This document shows positions 49,541-61,443 of a DNA stretch of 64,000 nt, in pieces (the stretch's first letter is position 1; each line of letters begins with the position of its first letter). The translations under genes and the position numbers were made by a program. The notes beneath the pieces are model-generated. The model was not told the DNA's origin, made no database searches, and saw only the letters and a program-made list of their open reading frames with translations. Origin of the DNA: Mycogone perniciosa (lineage: Eukaryota > Ascomycota > Sordariomycetes > Hypocreales > Hypocreaceae); contig JAOALB010000173.1 in NCBI GenBank assembly GCA_025331125.1, positions 1 to 64,000 on the forward strand, read 5' to 3'.

Positions 49541-49698
49541 TCGATTCAATTCTTAATGATTCTAACCGATTAACTCGATTAAGCTGAATAATAACGGCTA
49601 TAGCAACTATATCAGGTTAATCGTCAACGCCGGACCTATAAAAGCTGCAGAGTCCTTTTCCATACACGGAATCAAATTTTTATCCACCTTCAGAATCG
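49541..49698 (+). other. Start of the normal-composition island
   Basis: A TATA-like CTATAAAAGC is at about 49636-49645. No gene in these bases; they could serve the short frame that follows. Confidence 0.4.
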
Positions 49699-49914
49699 AT
49701 GCTCTTTAGCTGGCCCAGCCAAGCAGACCTAGCAGTAACGCGTTGTGGCCCCTATTTTAAGACCAGTTCAACAACACGTTGTAGCCCCTGCTCCAAGACA
49801 CATTCGACAACGCGTTACAGGCCATATTCTAAGACTAAGGCAGCAATTCGGTCAGGAATTCCGTTGTCAGGAATTCGGTTAAGGGAATACGAGGATCCAT
49901 TGTTTTTCAACTAA
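49699..49914 (+). CDS. Short ORF with three 12-residue repeats, doubtful gene
   Basis: A 71-residue frame whose middle is built from a 36-bp tandem unit present three times (starts 49737, 49773, 49809), giving RC-P--KT--TT-type repeats. A TATA-like box lies about 55 bp upstream. The Cys, Lys and Thr pattern is preserved despite base changes, but the frame is short, has no signal peptide and no family. It could equally be a transposon leader fragment. Confidence 0.25.
   Translation: MLFSWPSQADLAVTRCGPYFKTSSTTRCSPCSKTHSTTRYRPYSKTKAAIRSGIPLSGIRLREYEDPLFFN
49737..49844 (+). repeat. 36-bp tandem repeat, three copies
   Basis: Units begin AACGCGTTGTGGCCCC, AACACGTTGTAGCCCC and AACGCGTTACAGGCCA at exact 36-bp spacing. 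They are imperfect, with differences mostly transitions. Confidence 0.75.
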
Positions 49915-50960
49915 GGCGGCGGCATTTGATACACATAAATAGTGTATCGTCCTTTTCCTTCCTTCCTTTCTTTCTTCTCTCTGTATCTGCACTTCGCATA
50001 TCAGTACGTGTATATGTGTTAAGAATAAAGGGTAACACGGAAGAGAGTGAATGATTCTGAGAGGAGAATAGCAGCAGGCATGCAGCAGGGTAGCAGTTGG
50101 GATCTAAGAGGTGACTATTGATTTCTAACCTTCCTTTAAAATAGAGCGATTCCACTCTCTCTTTTAACCAGCTTGTCCGATGCGAGGGACTAGCTCCCTT
50201 CTAGTTATCCATCTAGTTATCTTGTCTTACAGCAGCGCCTCCTTTACGTTATCCTGCATTTTGTCTTATAGCACAGCCTCCTTTATGTTCCACTTGTCTT
50301 ATAAGAGGGTCTCCTTACGTTTTCCCTTCATCCCTCTCTTTGGCTCATGACAATATGTATATATATATGTTTGGAGTGTTAATTCCCCCTTGATAAAATA
50401 ACTATAGCTAAAACTATACGCAACTAGCCGACAGGTCTGAAACAGTAAAGTGATTAAATAGAGACCCCTATTATTTAACTAGTAAAGCCAGCAGTCTTAG
50501 TACTACATTAGTAGCATGCAGTCATTTTATCTCCTTAATTCCATAGAGTGGACTCTTTGTAAGTTGACTTAGTACTAGGAACAATTAACGAGCTGTTATT
50601 TTAGTTCATTTACCGTTGGCTTAGATCCAAGCTGCCTTACCTGCTATTTTAGGAGTAGTGGCTTCTTGTAAAGGTGGAGCTCGGATTAGTAGCTAACCAC
50701 TTAGTGCTGATCTTAATAAAGAACCGTCGCACAATTTCACCACTTCAGTCGCATACCCAAACCCTAGGGTTTAGTGCTGACTATGACCGCCAAGTAGTGC
50801 TATTTGTTCGTAAACGAGGCCGCCGTGTAAATAAGCATAACAGTAAGTTAAAGTGGACATAGTGCTGATGTGAGCAGCTAAGGCTCTATTTAGTGGCTAT
50901 AGTTACATCTAAGTGAATATTTTCGCATAATCTAAGTCATCCTCAAAGACTCGAATAGCA
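49915..50960. other. Island spacer upstream of the secreted-protein gene
   Basis: No gene is recognised. An imperfect tandem of TTGTCTTA-AGC-C-GCCTCCTTTA-GTT units lies at 50222, 50261 and 50294. Frames at 49907-50155 (-) and 50674-50862 (+) have no family resemblance. Confidence 0.45.
50222..50325. repeat. Imperfect tandem repeat, period about 33-39 bp
   Basis: Three units start TTGTCTTA at 50222, 50261 and 50294. The first two share GCCTCCTTTA-GTT; the third is shorter. Confidence 0.6.
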
Positions 50961-50961
50961 G

Positions 50962-50969
50962 GTATATAA
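50962..50969 (+). promoter_or_regulatory. TATA box of the secreted cysteine-rich gene
   Basis: GTATATAA lies about 75 bp before the donor of a leader intron and about 315 bp before the ATG. This fits the transcription start and spliced leader proposed for the gene at 51280. Confidence 0.5.
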
Positions 50970-51044
50970 GTGGCGGATTTTGTACCTCTATAACTGTATT
51001 TATTAAGTGCATCTCATCTTCTTTTGACTATATCCCTATTCCTT

Positions 51045-51136
51045 GTAAGTACTCAGGGGGATTCAAAACCATCCGCCCCTAAGTAATCGGCATTGCTCAC
51101 AAATTCTGATACAAACTAACAATCTCATGCTTCTAG
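51045..51136 (+). other. Probable 5'-UTR intron
   Basis: The donor GTAAGT at 51045, an ACTAAC branch site at about 51115 and the acceptor TTCTAG ending at 51136 form a 92-bp intron between the TATA box and the ATG at 51280. All three signals are near consensus. Confidence 0.6.
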
Positions 51137-51279
51137 ATATTCTGTGCCAATCCAACCTCGCCTTCGTGTCTCCGCGTCAAAACTAATTCATTTAACCGTC
51201 TTCTACCATCAGTCAGTTGATTATTTCACCTTGACAACAATTGAGTCATCCATGCTAATCTCACACTTCAGCTTATACA

Positions 51280-51648
51280 ATGCGAACCCAATTCCTAAAT
51301 GTATATGCCGCTTCTCTGGCGCTTTTAGGAGGAGCCTTAGGGCAAATATGCGGTAATACGTACGCCGAGAATTGCGTGTCTACGTGGGCCCGACCAAATA
51401 CAGGTGGTCCTGGGGTTGATGCCTTTGTGCCCGGTTGCGGCGGCGGATGCAAGAACGAAAGATTCGAATCTCTTATCGTTTCTGGGAAGAAGATCGCGTT
51501 AGGTCCGTTGTATAAGACGACCCGTTGCCACGTTTACTCCGAGCAGAACTGTGGCGGCAATCAGGTGTTGGATACTGGCAACGTGAAGTCATATAGGAGC
51601 TTCAACTCCCCTGGCGCTCAGTCGCTTAGATGCTACTATGGTTGCTAA
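51280..51648 (+). CDS. Small secreted cysteine-rich protein (effector-like)
   Basis: A 122-residue protein with a signal peptide: MRTQF then a hydrophobic core, cleavage predicted after ALG at about residue 21. The mature part has eight cysteines (24, 32, 53, 57, 83, 91, 118, 122), enough for four disulfides. It contains a CHVYSEQNCGG...SLRCYYGC layout reminiscent of small beta/gamma-crystallin-like fungal secreted proteins. No catalytic motif is visible. Upstream signals (TATA, leader intron) and normal base composition indicate an intact gene although A+T-rich transposon blocks lie within about 1.7 kb on the left and 0.5 kb on the right. The role is unknown; secretion, size and location resemble pathogen or symbiont effectors, which is inference. 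Confidence 0.72.
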   Translation: MRTQFLNVYAASLALLGGALGQICGNTYAENCVSTWARPNTGGPGVDAFVPGCGGGCKNERFESLIVSGKKIALGPLYKTTRCHVYSEQNCGGNQVLDTGNVKSYRSFNSPGAQSLRCYYGC

Positions 51649-52120
51649 TTGTGGCATCCGGCCTCATTTGGTGGAATTAGGGGTTGTCACGTTCTTGCGC
51701 GCCTCTTTGTTTCCCTCTCTTATTCCAGTCTAATTGATTGCAGTTTACCAGGCTCGTCCTATTACCAATTGTCCTTGCCGTAACTGATTGTTTAATACTA
51801 CGTCACCCCTTACACTTTAGAGCGGCGGTGCTAGTTAATCAGCAAAATGGCCACCACCAAAGCGGCCACAATTTATTATTATTACAACTATCCGCGCCGT
51901 ATAACGCGATGAGCTTATATTGAGACCCAAATTTCTAGTGGACTGTGACGACTAGACTTAGGATAGGCATCAATATTAGGGGCATCATAGTCGTTATGCA
52001 TATAGAGCAGGTGTATAGTCTTATGTATTTTATATAGTAGACTGGCGGCGGAAGTTGGCGAGATAATAGACTTGATTATTATAGTCAATAGCAGTAAGGT
52101 ATAATATAATAAAGCCGCTA
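51649..52120. other. 3' flank of the secreted-protein gene
   Basis: No gene supported. A frame at 51738-51923 begins with a hydrophobic stretch but opens on TTG and ends in low-complexity Leu/Gln text. Composition falls off towards 52.1 kb. Confidence 0.45.
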
Positions 52121-52563
52121 GCAATATAATATAGGTGAGCTGTGCTGCAATAAAAGGCTTTATAAAGGCTAAAGGGTACCGATAAGTCTGGCTAGGTATA
52201 TGTATAGATAGTATTAGTTAAAGGTATTGAGAATAAATAGTAAGCGCTGCAATTAATATAAGGTAAATATAAATATAAATAGTAAAAGGGGTAAAGTGAT
52301 TTTAAAAAAAGAGGGAGATATTAATAGGAATACTTTTAAAGATATTATTTAGATAAAAAGTAATATATATAAAACAGTTATTATTATAAATAAATATAAA
52401 GGTAATTAAAGGAAGTATTATATAAAGGTTAATAAATTATAGTAATAGTTAATATAGGTTAAGGGTTAATATAGGATATATTATTTATAATATTTTTTAG
52501 TTTTTATATTAATTAATTATTACTTTATAATTTTTTTATAAATATGGTTTATATAGTTAATAG

Positions 52564-52599
<36 letters not shown>

Positions 52600-54050
52600 C
52601 CCTTTTAATAAATATTTAAATACATATAATATAATTAATTAAAAAGAAAACTTAAACGATTTTTTATAATTCTTTAATATAAATTAATATTATAATTAAC
52701 TTTAAAAATATAATTTATTTAATTATAATTTTAAAGAAGATAAACATTAAATTAATTAATTTAAATATAATATATATAGATTTAATAAAGAAATAAAACC
52801 TTTTTTATTATAAAGAAACTTTTTATTTTAAAGAAATATATTATTAAAAGTAAAGTATTATAATAAAATAATTTAAATTAATAAAAGAAAGAATGTTTTA
52901 TTATTTAAGGATTATTTATTATAAAGTTTAATAATATATTTTAATTTAAAAGATAAAAGTTTAAATTAAATAAATTAATACTTTATATATAAAGAAATTA
53001 AAAGGCTTTTATTTATTTATATAGTAAATAAAGGCTAATATATATAGTAAGTAAATAATATATTTAATGATATAGATATATATATATATATAGTAAAGTT
53101 AATATAATATAATTCTTAATAATATTAAACTTTACTTTTTATTTCTTTATACTTTATATAACTATATTATATTTTATAATAATTATTAATTGAAAGACTT
53201 ATTAATTTAAATAATTATTAATTAAATTATTAAAATCTTTCCTTTAATCCTATATTTTTATTTTTATTTTTTAACTTTACTGTTAAACTTAAGAAATTAT
53301 ATTTTATTATAAATAATATTAATAATATTATTTGTATAAAGTTAAAACTAATAGTTACAGAGATTTAATAAATTACTATTTTAAGAAAATATATAATTAT
53401 TATTTAAATTTAAGATAAAATCAAATTTAATTTCTTTATTTAATTAAATAATTTCTTTTATACTTTTAAATTATTAACTTTTAAACAAGTTAACGAAATA
53501 TTATTTAAATAAATATTTTAATATATTAATATATATAATAAAAGTATTATTTTATTAATATTATATATGTTAAAAAAGGCAAATTAAAGTTTTAATTTTA
53601 AAATCAATTTAAAAAATAATTAAGTATAATATTTATTCTTAAACTTTTATAAATATTTAAAGTATAACTTTAACTTTAATTACTATTATAATAATTTATA
53701 AAAAGGATTTAAACTTTAATATTAAATTTAATATTTATTAAAAAATTAAAAAAAGATTAAAAAAAGGTTTTTATAAAAATAAAATATAATAAAAATAAAA
53801 ATATTTGATTGATATATATTGTATATTATATAATATAAAGATATAAAATTTAAAATATAGTATATAAATTTAATATATATAAATCTAAATATAATAAAAT
53901 TTAAACTTTTAAAAATTATAGAAATAGCTTTTAAAATAAGTTTCTTTAAAGCTATTAATATATATAAAAGTATATTTTTCCCTTTCCTTTTTATTCTTTC
54001 CCCTTTTATCTATTATTCCATTTATTTTATTTATTATATATTATATAGTA
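52121..54050. mobile_element. A+T-rich repeat DNA
   Basis: Stop-filled in all frames, with an (AT)n run at 52570-52597. No motif could be named. Confidence 0.45.
52570..52597. repeat. (AT)n microsatellite
   Basis: An uninterrupted dinucleotide AT run of about 28 bases. Confidence 0.9.
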
Positions 54051-54534
54051 GTAATTTTTATAATCCCGATTATATAACCAGCTTCCGCTACTAGATACAG
54101 CTAAATACAATTAATTAACACTAATTAAACTGCAGCTAAACCTATCTACAATTAAGCCGTCCTTTTTATTAGGCCTAAACAGCAGCTTTAATCCAGCTTA
54201 ATTAAACCTGCCGGATAATGAGTTGGTTAACGATTAATAACGCATTTTCCTTTATTCTTTTATTCCTCGGCGTTTAATAACGCGTTTCTGTGCTTCCTTT
54301 ATATTTAGCGTTATTTCTTTCCTTCTTCCAATTCGACTGACTTTATAATAGGTTTATTCAATTAGCTTAATCAGCTTAAACAATAGCAGGCCTGGCAGCT
54401 TTATCAGTAAAATCTATAGCGCCAAACCTATAGATTATACTGCTAGACTTTCCTATTATAAAATTAGCTCTTTCTTTATCTTTAATTGCGCTGCCTAGCT
54501 AGCCTAATCGAATTTAAGCCTATTAGCCGTTTAA

Positions 54535-54798
54535 GCCGGATCTAACGCTTTAAACAACACTGCTTTAAACTATGCGGCTTTATTCGACCTAGCCGACTTA
54601 AATAACGCGAATTTAACCAACTTAGCCGACCTAAACAACGCGGCCCTATTTAACGCAGCCCTATTTAACGCGGCCTTATTTAATAGGTTCCACTAAGCTA
54701 GATAGAATAATGCTGCTTAGTTAAACTTAGCCGACTTAGCTAATGCGGCTTTAAATAATACAGCTTTAAACAATGCATTCCTAGAAGCTGGCTATTAA
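54535..54798 (+). pseudogene. Fossil pentapeptide-repeat coding segment
   Basis: One plus-strand frame, open for 53 codons from 54535 to 54693, reads a five-residue periodicity of the A(D/N)LxN type: NNTAL, NYAAL, then ADLNN, ANLTN, ADLNN, AALFN, AALFN, AALFN. After three stops (54694, 54703, 54718) the same frame resumes with LADLANAALNN-type units to a stop at 54796. Pentapeptide repeats fold as right-handed quadrilateral beta-helices. The surrounding 54.05-54.9 kb is less A+T-rich than the rest of the block. Whether this was a host gene, a transposon cargo or an accessory domain of a retroelement cannot be told. Confidence 0.55.
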
Positions 54799-54899
54799 AT
54801 TATTATAATTGAAAACGCTTAAATAACCTAGCTTAATAGTAAGCTGGCTAAACTCACCGCTATATCGATTAATATAGGTTTAAACTACTAAGCTGGCTA

Positions 54900-56086
54900 T
54901 TAAATAAAGGTATTAATTATTATTTCATTTAAGTTATTTAATAGTATTATAGTAAGGATAACTTATATAAAATATAAATATATAAAATAAAAGTATTAAT
55001 AAGTTTCTTAATATTAAATATATAAATAATAGTAAAATAATATATTTTTATTAAATAGTATACTATTATAAAAATGTTTTTATAAACTAAACTTTATTAA
55101 TTATAGTTAAAAAATAATATAATATAATTTATTAAAATATTATTTTAAGCTTAAAATAATATTAATAATAGTTTTAAAAATCTTAAAAAAGTAAATTTAC
55201 TTAATGTTATTAAAAGTATAAATTATAATATTTAATAAAAGTATTAATATTAACTAGTATTTACAGCTATTAATATATATAATTAAAAAAAGCTTAGCGT
55301 TTTTATTTATTTTAAATATCCCTTTAGCTTAAAAGCATATATTTAATATATAATTTATGTTTTTACTTCATTAATTAATAAAAGGAAAACTTATTTTTAG
55401 TAATATATTGGATTACTATAAATTTAAAGGTTTTATATTACTGCCTTTAAATTACTTTTAATACTTTTAAGTTATTATTAAATAGTTAAATTTTAAAGCG
55501 CTTACATTATATTATTTACTATATTCAATATTTTATAAGCTTTATTAATTATTCTTTTAATTAATATCTTTAAAATTAAAATTAAAGTATTAATTATTAT
55601 AATAAAAAGGTTTTTATTATATACTTTTTATGATGTTAATATCGGTATAAAGGTTAAAGCAGTTTTTTAAAAGTAGAGGTTTTTTTTTAATTAATTATAA
55701 TTTTAATTTTACTTTAGTAAAATATTGTAAAATATTTTATTTAATATATTAAGCTTTATTAATTTTAATTTAAGCGAATAAATAATTTAGAAATTATATT
55801 AAAATAGGAATTTAAATTAATAAATTTATCCTTAATTTAATACTTTTATAATTATAAAGTATTTTAAGTTTTTATAGTTTATAATAGTTTTAAATTTATT
55901 TTTTATACCTTAAACCTTAAAGTATTATTTTTTTAATCATTTAATTATTGTTAATAATTTTTATTATAAATTCTATAATTATATTTAATAAATAAATACT
56001 TTAATAAAACAATGTTTTTAATTATAAAATATTATTTTAATTATATTAAAACAAAATATTATAAAATATTTAACTTTAAGTATTTA
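54900..56086. mobile_element. A+T-rich repeat DNA
   Basis: Nothing recognisable besides extreme composition and stops in all frames. Confidence 0.4.
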
Positions 56087-56280
56087 TATTATAGCACTGA
56101 CTATAATGCAATATTAATGCCCTGTGATATAAGCTCTAGTTATATAACTAGGCCTTAATATATTCCTAGCTATTGCTTTCTGTAAAGCCTTAGGGCTTCC
56201 TTGCTCTCTATAGTATAATAACGATATATGCCTTAACCTGCCTTCCTATACTATAATAGTTTATACTATCCTTTAACTCG
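56087..56280 (+). repeat. 5' LTR of gypsy family 3 copy B
   Basis: Aligns with the 3' LTR of copy A (47099-47300). Shared blocks include AGGGCTTCCTTGCTCTCTAT and the GCCTTAACCTGC run. Compared with copy A, this one shows mainly C-to-T and G-to-A changes. No polypurine tract precedes it and retroelement coding follows it, so it is the 5' LTR. Confidence 0.7.
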
Positions 56281-59200
56281 GCTGCGCTGTCGCGAGGTAT
56301 ATAGTTAATTAATTATAAACTTCTTTAAATTCCCCCTTTATTCCTAAACCTACAATACTGCCTTTATAGCCTAGCCCTCGCCTTTTAAATCTTATGCCTA
56401 TAAGAAATTAATTATAAGCAAGATAAATATAAATGCCTTAAACTTTACTTTATAATTTAATGTAGCTTAATAGACTATAGTCTTTACTATAAAGTTAATG
56501 CTTTTCCCTTTTCTTTTTAAAACCCTATAAAAATCTAATATTAATAGTAATTATATATATTTAATGAATATAATTATTAAAAATAATTACCCTTACTATG
56601 AATTTTATTCTTTTAATTAAGTAATAAATAAAAGTTTAATTTAATAAAAAAAATAAAAGTAAACTTTAAAATAAAGTCTTTTAAAATAAATAGTGAAAAA
56701 TTAAAACTTTAAAGTATAAATTAAAGTTTAGGTTAAAGCTTTAAATATAGCTTTAGTATTAAACTTTAAAAATAATAATCTATTTAACTACTATTAAATT
56801 AAAGACTTTAAATAATTTAATAATAAATAGAAAAATATTATTAAATACTAGTAAAAATATATTATTTAATGCTTCTAAACTAATATTACTTTTATACGTA
56901 ATTAATTAATTCTTTTAATTAAATTTAAAAAGATTTTATATATTATAAGCCTTGTAAAGGGAAATATATATTAATCATAATAAAAAAACTTTAATATTAT
57001 TATTAAGAATTTTAATAACCCTGCTGAATAGTATTAAAAGATTAATATAATATTCTTTATTGATTTTAATAAATAATATAAAATAATTAATTTATGTTAA
57101 AAGGTATTATAGTCTTTTAATAATTTATATATATTAAATAAACATTTTTAAAAGTTTATAGTAAAGTTATTTATATAAAGCAGTAAATATAGTAAAATTA
57201 TTAAATAAATAGTAAAGGCTTTAAAGATAAAAGTCTTTTAAAAATTTATTAATACTATAAAGACTTAAATAATTAAGCTAGATAAATTTAACTTTATTAA
57301 ATAATATTAACTTTATTAAATTATTTATAATAGGCTTTAAAAAGCGTTTATTTATAATGCCTTTTATGCTATTTAAATAGGCTAGTATTAATAAAGCTAT
57401 TAATAATAGTAGTAATATTATTAATATTAGTAAAATAATAAAGTAAATAATTAAATAAATAACTAAACTGCTGCTTTAGCGCTAACCAGTAACTTAATAT
57501 AGCTAAATACTATATATATTATATTACTTTACCTTTAAGTCTTTCGCGAGGAATATATTACTAAAGGATAATACTTTTACTGTAAAAAAATAAGTTATAG
57601 CTTTAATGAATATAATAAAAGAAAAAGCAGGTTAATATATATTAAAAAGATTTATATTAAATATAAAACTAAAATTATTAAATTTAGCTATATTAACTAT
57701 ACTTTAACCTAATAGTACCATAAGGCTAGCGGTTAAATAGCCTAGTAAAGTATAATAATTAAACTTTAATAGTATATTAATGTTACCTATAATATTTAAT
57801 TAACTTATAAATCTAAGCTTTAAATAATATACCTTTTTTAAATATTAATAAAGATAATAATAGTAGTATTACTTTATTAACTTTTAATTTACTTTAATTT
57901 AGCTAATTATATTTATTAAAAACTTAAATTTAATTTATAAATTAAAGAAAAGATTAACTTTTATTAAAAGTTATAAGTAAAAGTTAACTATAAATAATAT
58001 TATTATTTTAAAATAAATCTACTACTGCCTTTTTAATTAAAAGCCTTTTAAATTTAAATTAATAAATAGTAAATCGCTTTTAATATAAACTATACTGTCT
58101 TTTATATATAATATTTATATTAATATAAAAGCTTTAATAAATAGCAGCTATATACTTTAAGCTTTTGTTAGCTGCGCTTTTATTAAGCGATTTAGTATTA
58201 GTATTTAATAATTACTATTGATTAAAAACCTTTTTTTTACTAATATGAATATTGCTAATAAAACTTTAAACTTTTTTATAATATAAACTATAATTAGCCT
58301 TTATAAAGAATTTTACTTTTTTTTATTATAAATATCTTTAATAATATATTTATTATCTTTAACCTTTTATAATTAAAGAAATATAATTTTAATATTAATT
58401 AGGAAAGATTAATTATTACTTTTAAATCCTATTACTATTATAACTATTACCTTTTAAAGAATATAGCTAGCTTTATATAAATTTTAATAGCAGTTAAAAT
58501 AAAAAATAACTTTACTAAAACTAATATAAAGAATATATATTATTAGTAATTAATAGTTAAAGATACTTTAAATAAAGTAAAGCTTAACTTAATTAAATAA
58601 AAGATTATACTATATTAATAATTATTAATTAAAAATATTTAAGAAAAAAAAAGACTATAATTTAATTAAAGAGGGAGTTTATAAACTATATTATTTATAA
58701 ACTTTAATATTAAATTAAAATTACTATATAACCTAGAAATATAATAAAATTAATAATAAATAAATATAAATATAAATAGTCTTAAATTAAGTATATATAT
58801 AGCTGCTGCCTGCCTTTATAATCTGCAGTTAATAATAAATAGGAAAACCTTTATTAAAGCTACTATAAATACCTTTTAATATACTGCTTTTATAAAATTA
58901 AACTAAACTTTAAAATTAAAAAGTATATTTAAATATAGCAGATATATAAATAGTAGCAGCTATAAACTTTATTACTTTTTATTATTAATTATATATCTAT
59001 ATAATAAAAGTAATTTAAGAAAAGATTAACTAAACTATTAAACCTAGGGAATTAATGCCTATTAGCCTGCTAAAGCTTTTAAATAACTTTTTCTAATAAA
59101 CATTTATAAAATAAAGAGACTGTATTAAAGTAAAAATAATATTATTAAAAGAAATATATCAGTTTATTAATAAATACTACGTTTTAATATAATTAAAAAA

Positions 59201-61169
59201 GATTATAGCTGTTAATATAAAGAGATTTATAGTGGGAAAACCTAAATTTAATAAACTAAATATTTTAAAGAAACTGCTATCTTAGCTATATAACTTATAT
59301 AATACCTTTTTACTAAAAACAGTAAATAAACCTCTGTTATAATAGGCTTAGGACTATAAAATTAAAATATTACTAGGAAAAAACCTTTTATATTAAAAGA
59401 ATAAACTATTTTTATTTAATAAACTGCAGGTAATAAGAAAATGGTTAAATAATAATTTAATAAAAGGATTTATCTATAAACTATAAATATAATATATTAC
59501 TTTTTTCCTTTTAGCTATAAAACTAAAAAGCAGTATTTATATTTATTAAAACTATTAAAAGTTAAATAATATTACTATTAATAATTAATACCTATTACTA
59601 TTAATTTAAAAAACCTTTAATGCTTTAAGCTATATAAAGGTATATATAAAACTTAATATTATTGCTGCATTTAATAACCTTTATATCGTTAAAAGAGATA
59701 TATAAAAAACAGTATTTATTATAAAGTTTAGCTTTTGTAAAATATTAGTTATAATTTTCAGCCTTTATAATATACCTGCTATATTTTAATACTGTATTAA
59801 CTATACTCTTCATAACCTCTTTAACTGTATTTATATAATATATTTTAATAATATCTTTATGTACTCTTTAAACTAAAAGAAATACTAAAAGTATATCTGT
59901 AAAATAATAGGCTACTTTTAAAATATTAGCCTTTAAATTAAAATTATAAAATATAAATTTAAAATAATAAAAATAAAATATTTTAATTTAATTATTACTT
60001 TAAAGGAATTAAAGATAGATTTTAAAAAGGTTAAAGCTATATTAAACTAGTAATTACTTAAAAGAGTAAAAGACTTATAAAAGTTCTTTAGCTTTATAAA
60101 CTTTTATTGCTGTTTTCTTTAAAGATACTTTAAAATAGCTATATTATTAAATAACCTTTTAAAGAAAAATCAACTATATATTTAAAGAGAAAAATAATAA
60201 AACGCCTTTAATTTAATTAAATACACTTTTAAATTAACTTTAATTTTAGCCTTTTTTAACTATAATAAATAAATAGTCTTTAAAATAAATACCTTTAATT
60301 AAGTATTAAGCATTATTTTATTATAGTATAATAAAAAAGGTATTTTATACTTTATTATGTTTTTTTTATAAAGTATAATGCTTAAGAATATAATTAGCAC
60401 ATTTATAATAAAGACCTCTTAACTATTATTAAAGTAATAAAGGAGTAGTATTTAAAATTATAAAGTTTATAAGAATTTAATATTATTATAGACTATAAAA
60501 ACTTTAAATACTTTACTTTAATTAAAGTCTTAAATTAGCAATAAATTTAATAGTTTGAATTCCTTTTTAAGTTTAACTTCTATATTATCTATTAACCTGG
60601 CTTTAAGGCTATAAAGCTTAATGCTTTAAATAGAAAAATAAAAAATAAGCCTGCAAAATTAAATCCCTTTAATAATTAAATTCAAAATAAGCAATATACT
60701 ATTTTTTATAGAGTTCTTTTAGCTTTAAAGCTTAGGTAATATTTTAAAAAGAAATTTTATTAAATGTAAAAATGCCTATAAAGGCTGCCTTTATAGCTAT
60801 AATAATACCTGCAGAAAATAAATTAATTAATAACTTAATTGCAGCAGTATATAAATAAAATACTATAGCGAGAGAAATAGTAACTATATTTTAAGACTTT
60901 AATATTTATTAATAGTTAAAGCAGCTTTATAAGGAATTCTAAATTGCAGTAAATAACGGCTAAATAATAAATAGCAGAATCTAATACTAAAAGCAGCTTT
61001 TTATTCCCTTTAATAATAAACTTTATATCTAAATCCTATTTAAAAGCTACTTTAATAGCTTAATTAAATCCCTAGGCAGGTTTAAAACCTTAAACTTAAT
61101 TAATTAAATATACTAATAGCTATCAATTTTAAAAGATATTAAAGTATTTATATAAGCCTATAAACTATA
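56281..61169 (+). mobile_element. RIP-mutated Ty3/gypsy element, family 3 copy B, interrupted
   Basis: A plus-strand element after its 5' LTR. Reverse transcriptase is readable at about 59370-59890 in the order expected for gypsy: a -NNITIKNRYPLPLI- segment, -VYTKLNIIAAFNNL-, -IPATFQYCIN-, and a decayed YLDD at -YFNNIFMYS-. RNase H follows at about 60460-60650 (DYKNFKYFTLIKVL, then FNFYIIY and PGFKAIK). The upstream 3 kb should be gag and protease but carries no clear motif. The element stops being alignable to copy A at 61169, where a copia LTR begins, so its integrase lies beyond the insertion and outside the window. Confidence 0.75.
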
Positions 61170-61443
61170 TATTGGGTTAAGTAAGCTAAGGACCCACTAC
61201 TTATTAGCGCTTATTAGTATTAAGGAGCTTTTATTTGCTTATATAGTAGATACCAGCTAATATATACATTATATAAGCAATATATCAGACTATATAAGCG
61301 CTTATAATATATATATTCTATATTTTCCTTTATATTAGCTATATATATATATAGTAAGGCTATTGTAGTATATTTATTACTAGAATCAAGCTTTATTCCT
61401 ATTTCTCTCTATACTCTATATAGCTATACTGCGCTCCGCGATA
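61170..61443 (+). repeat. 5' LTR of a Ty1/copia element
   Basis: Begins TATTGGGTTAAGTAAGC at the point where the gypsy alignment ends (the first bases fit a TG start turned to TA) and ends near CTGCGCTCCGCGATA. It is followed by GTTATAAGCCTAGG, a plausible primer-binding site for an internal fragment of initiator tRNA-Met as used by copia elements. About 274 bp. Confidence 0.6.

Noticed and set aside
51738..51923. Second secreted-protein-like frame after the effector-like gene
   Set aside because: Opens on TTG, and after the hydrophobic start degenerates into low-complexity sequence, with no promoter signals.
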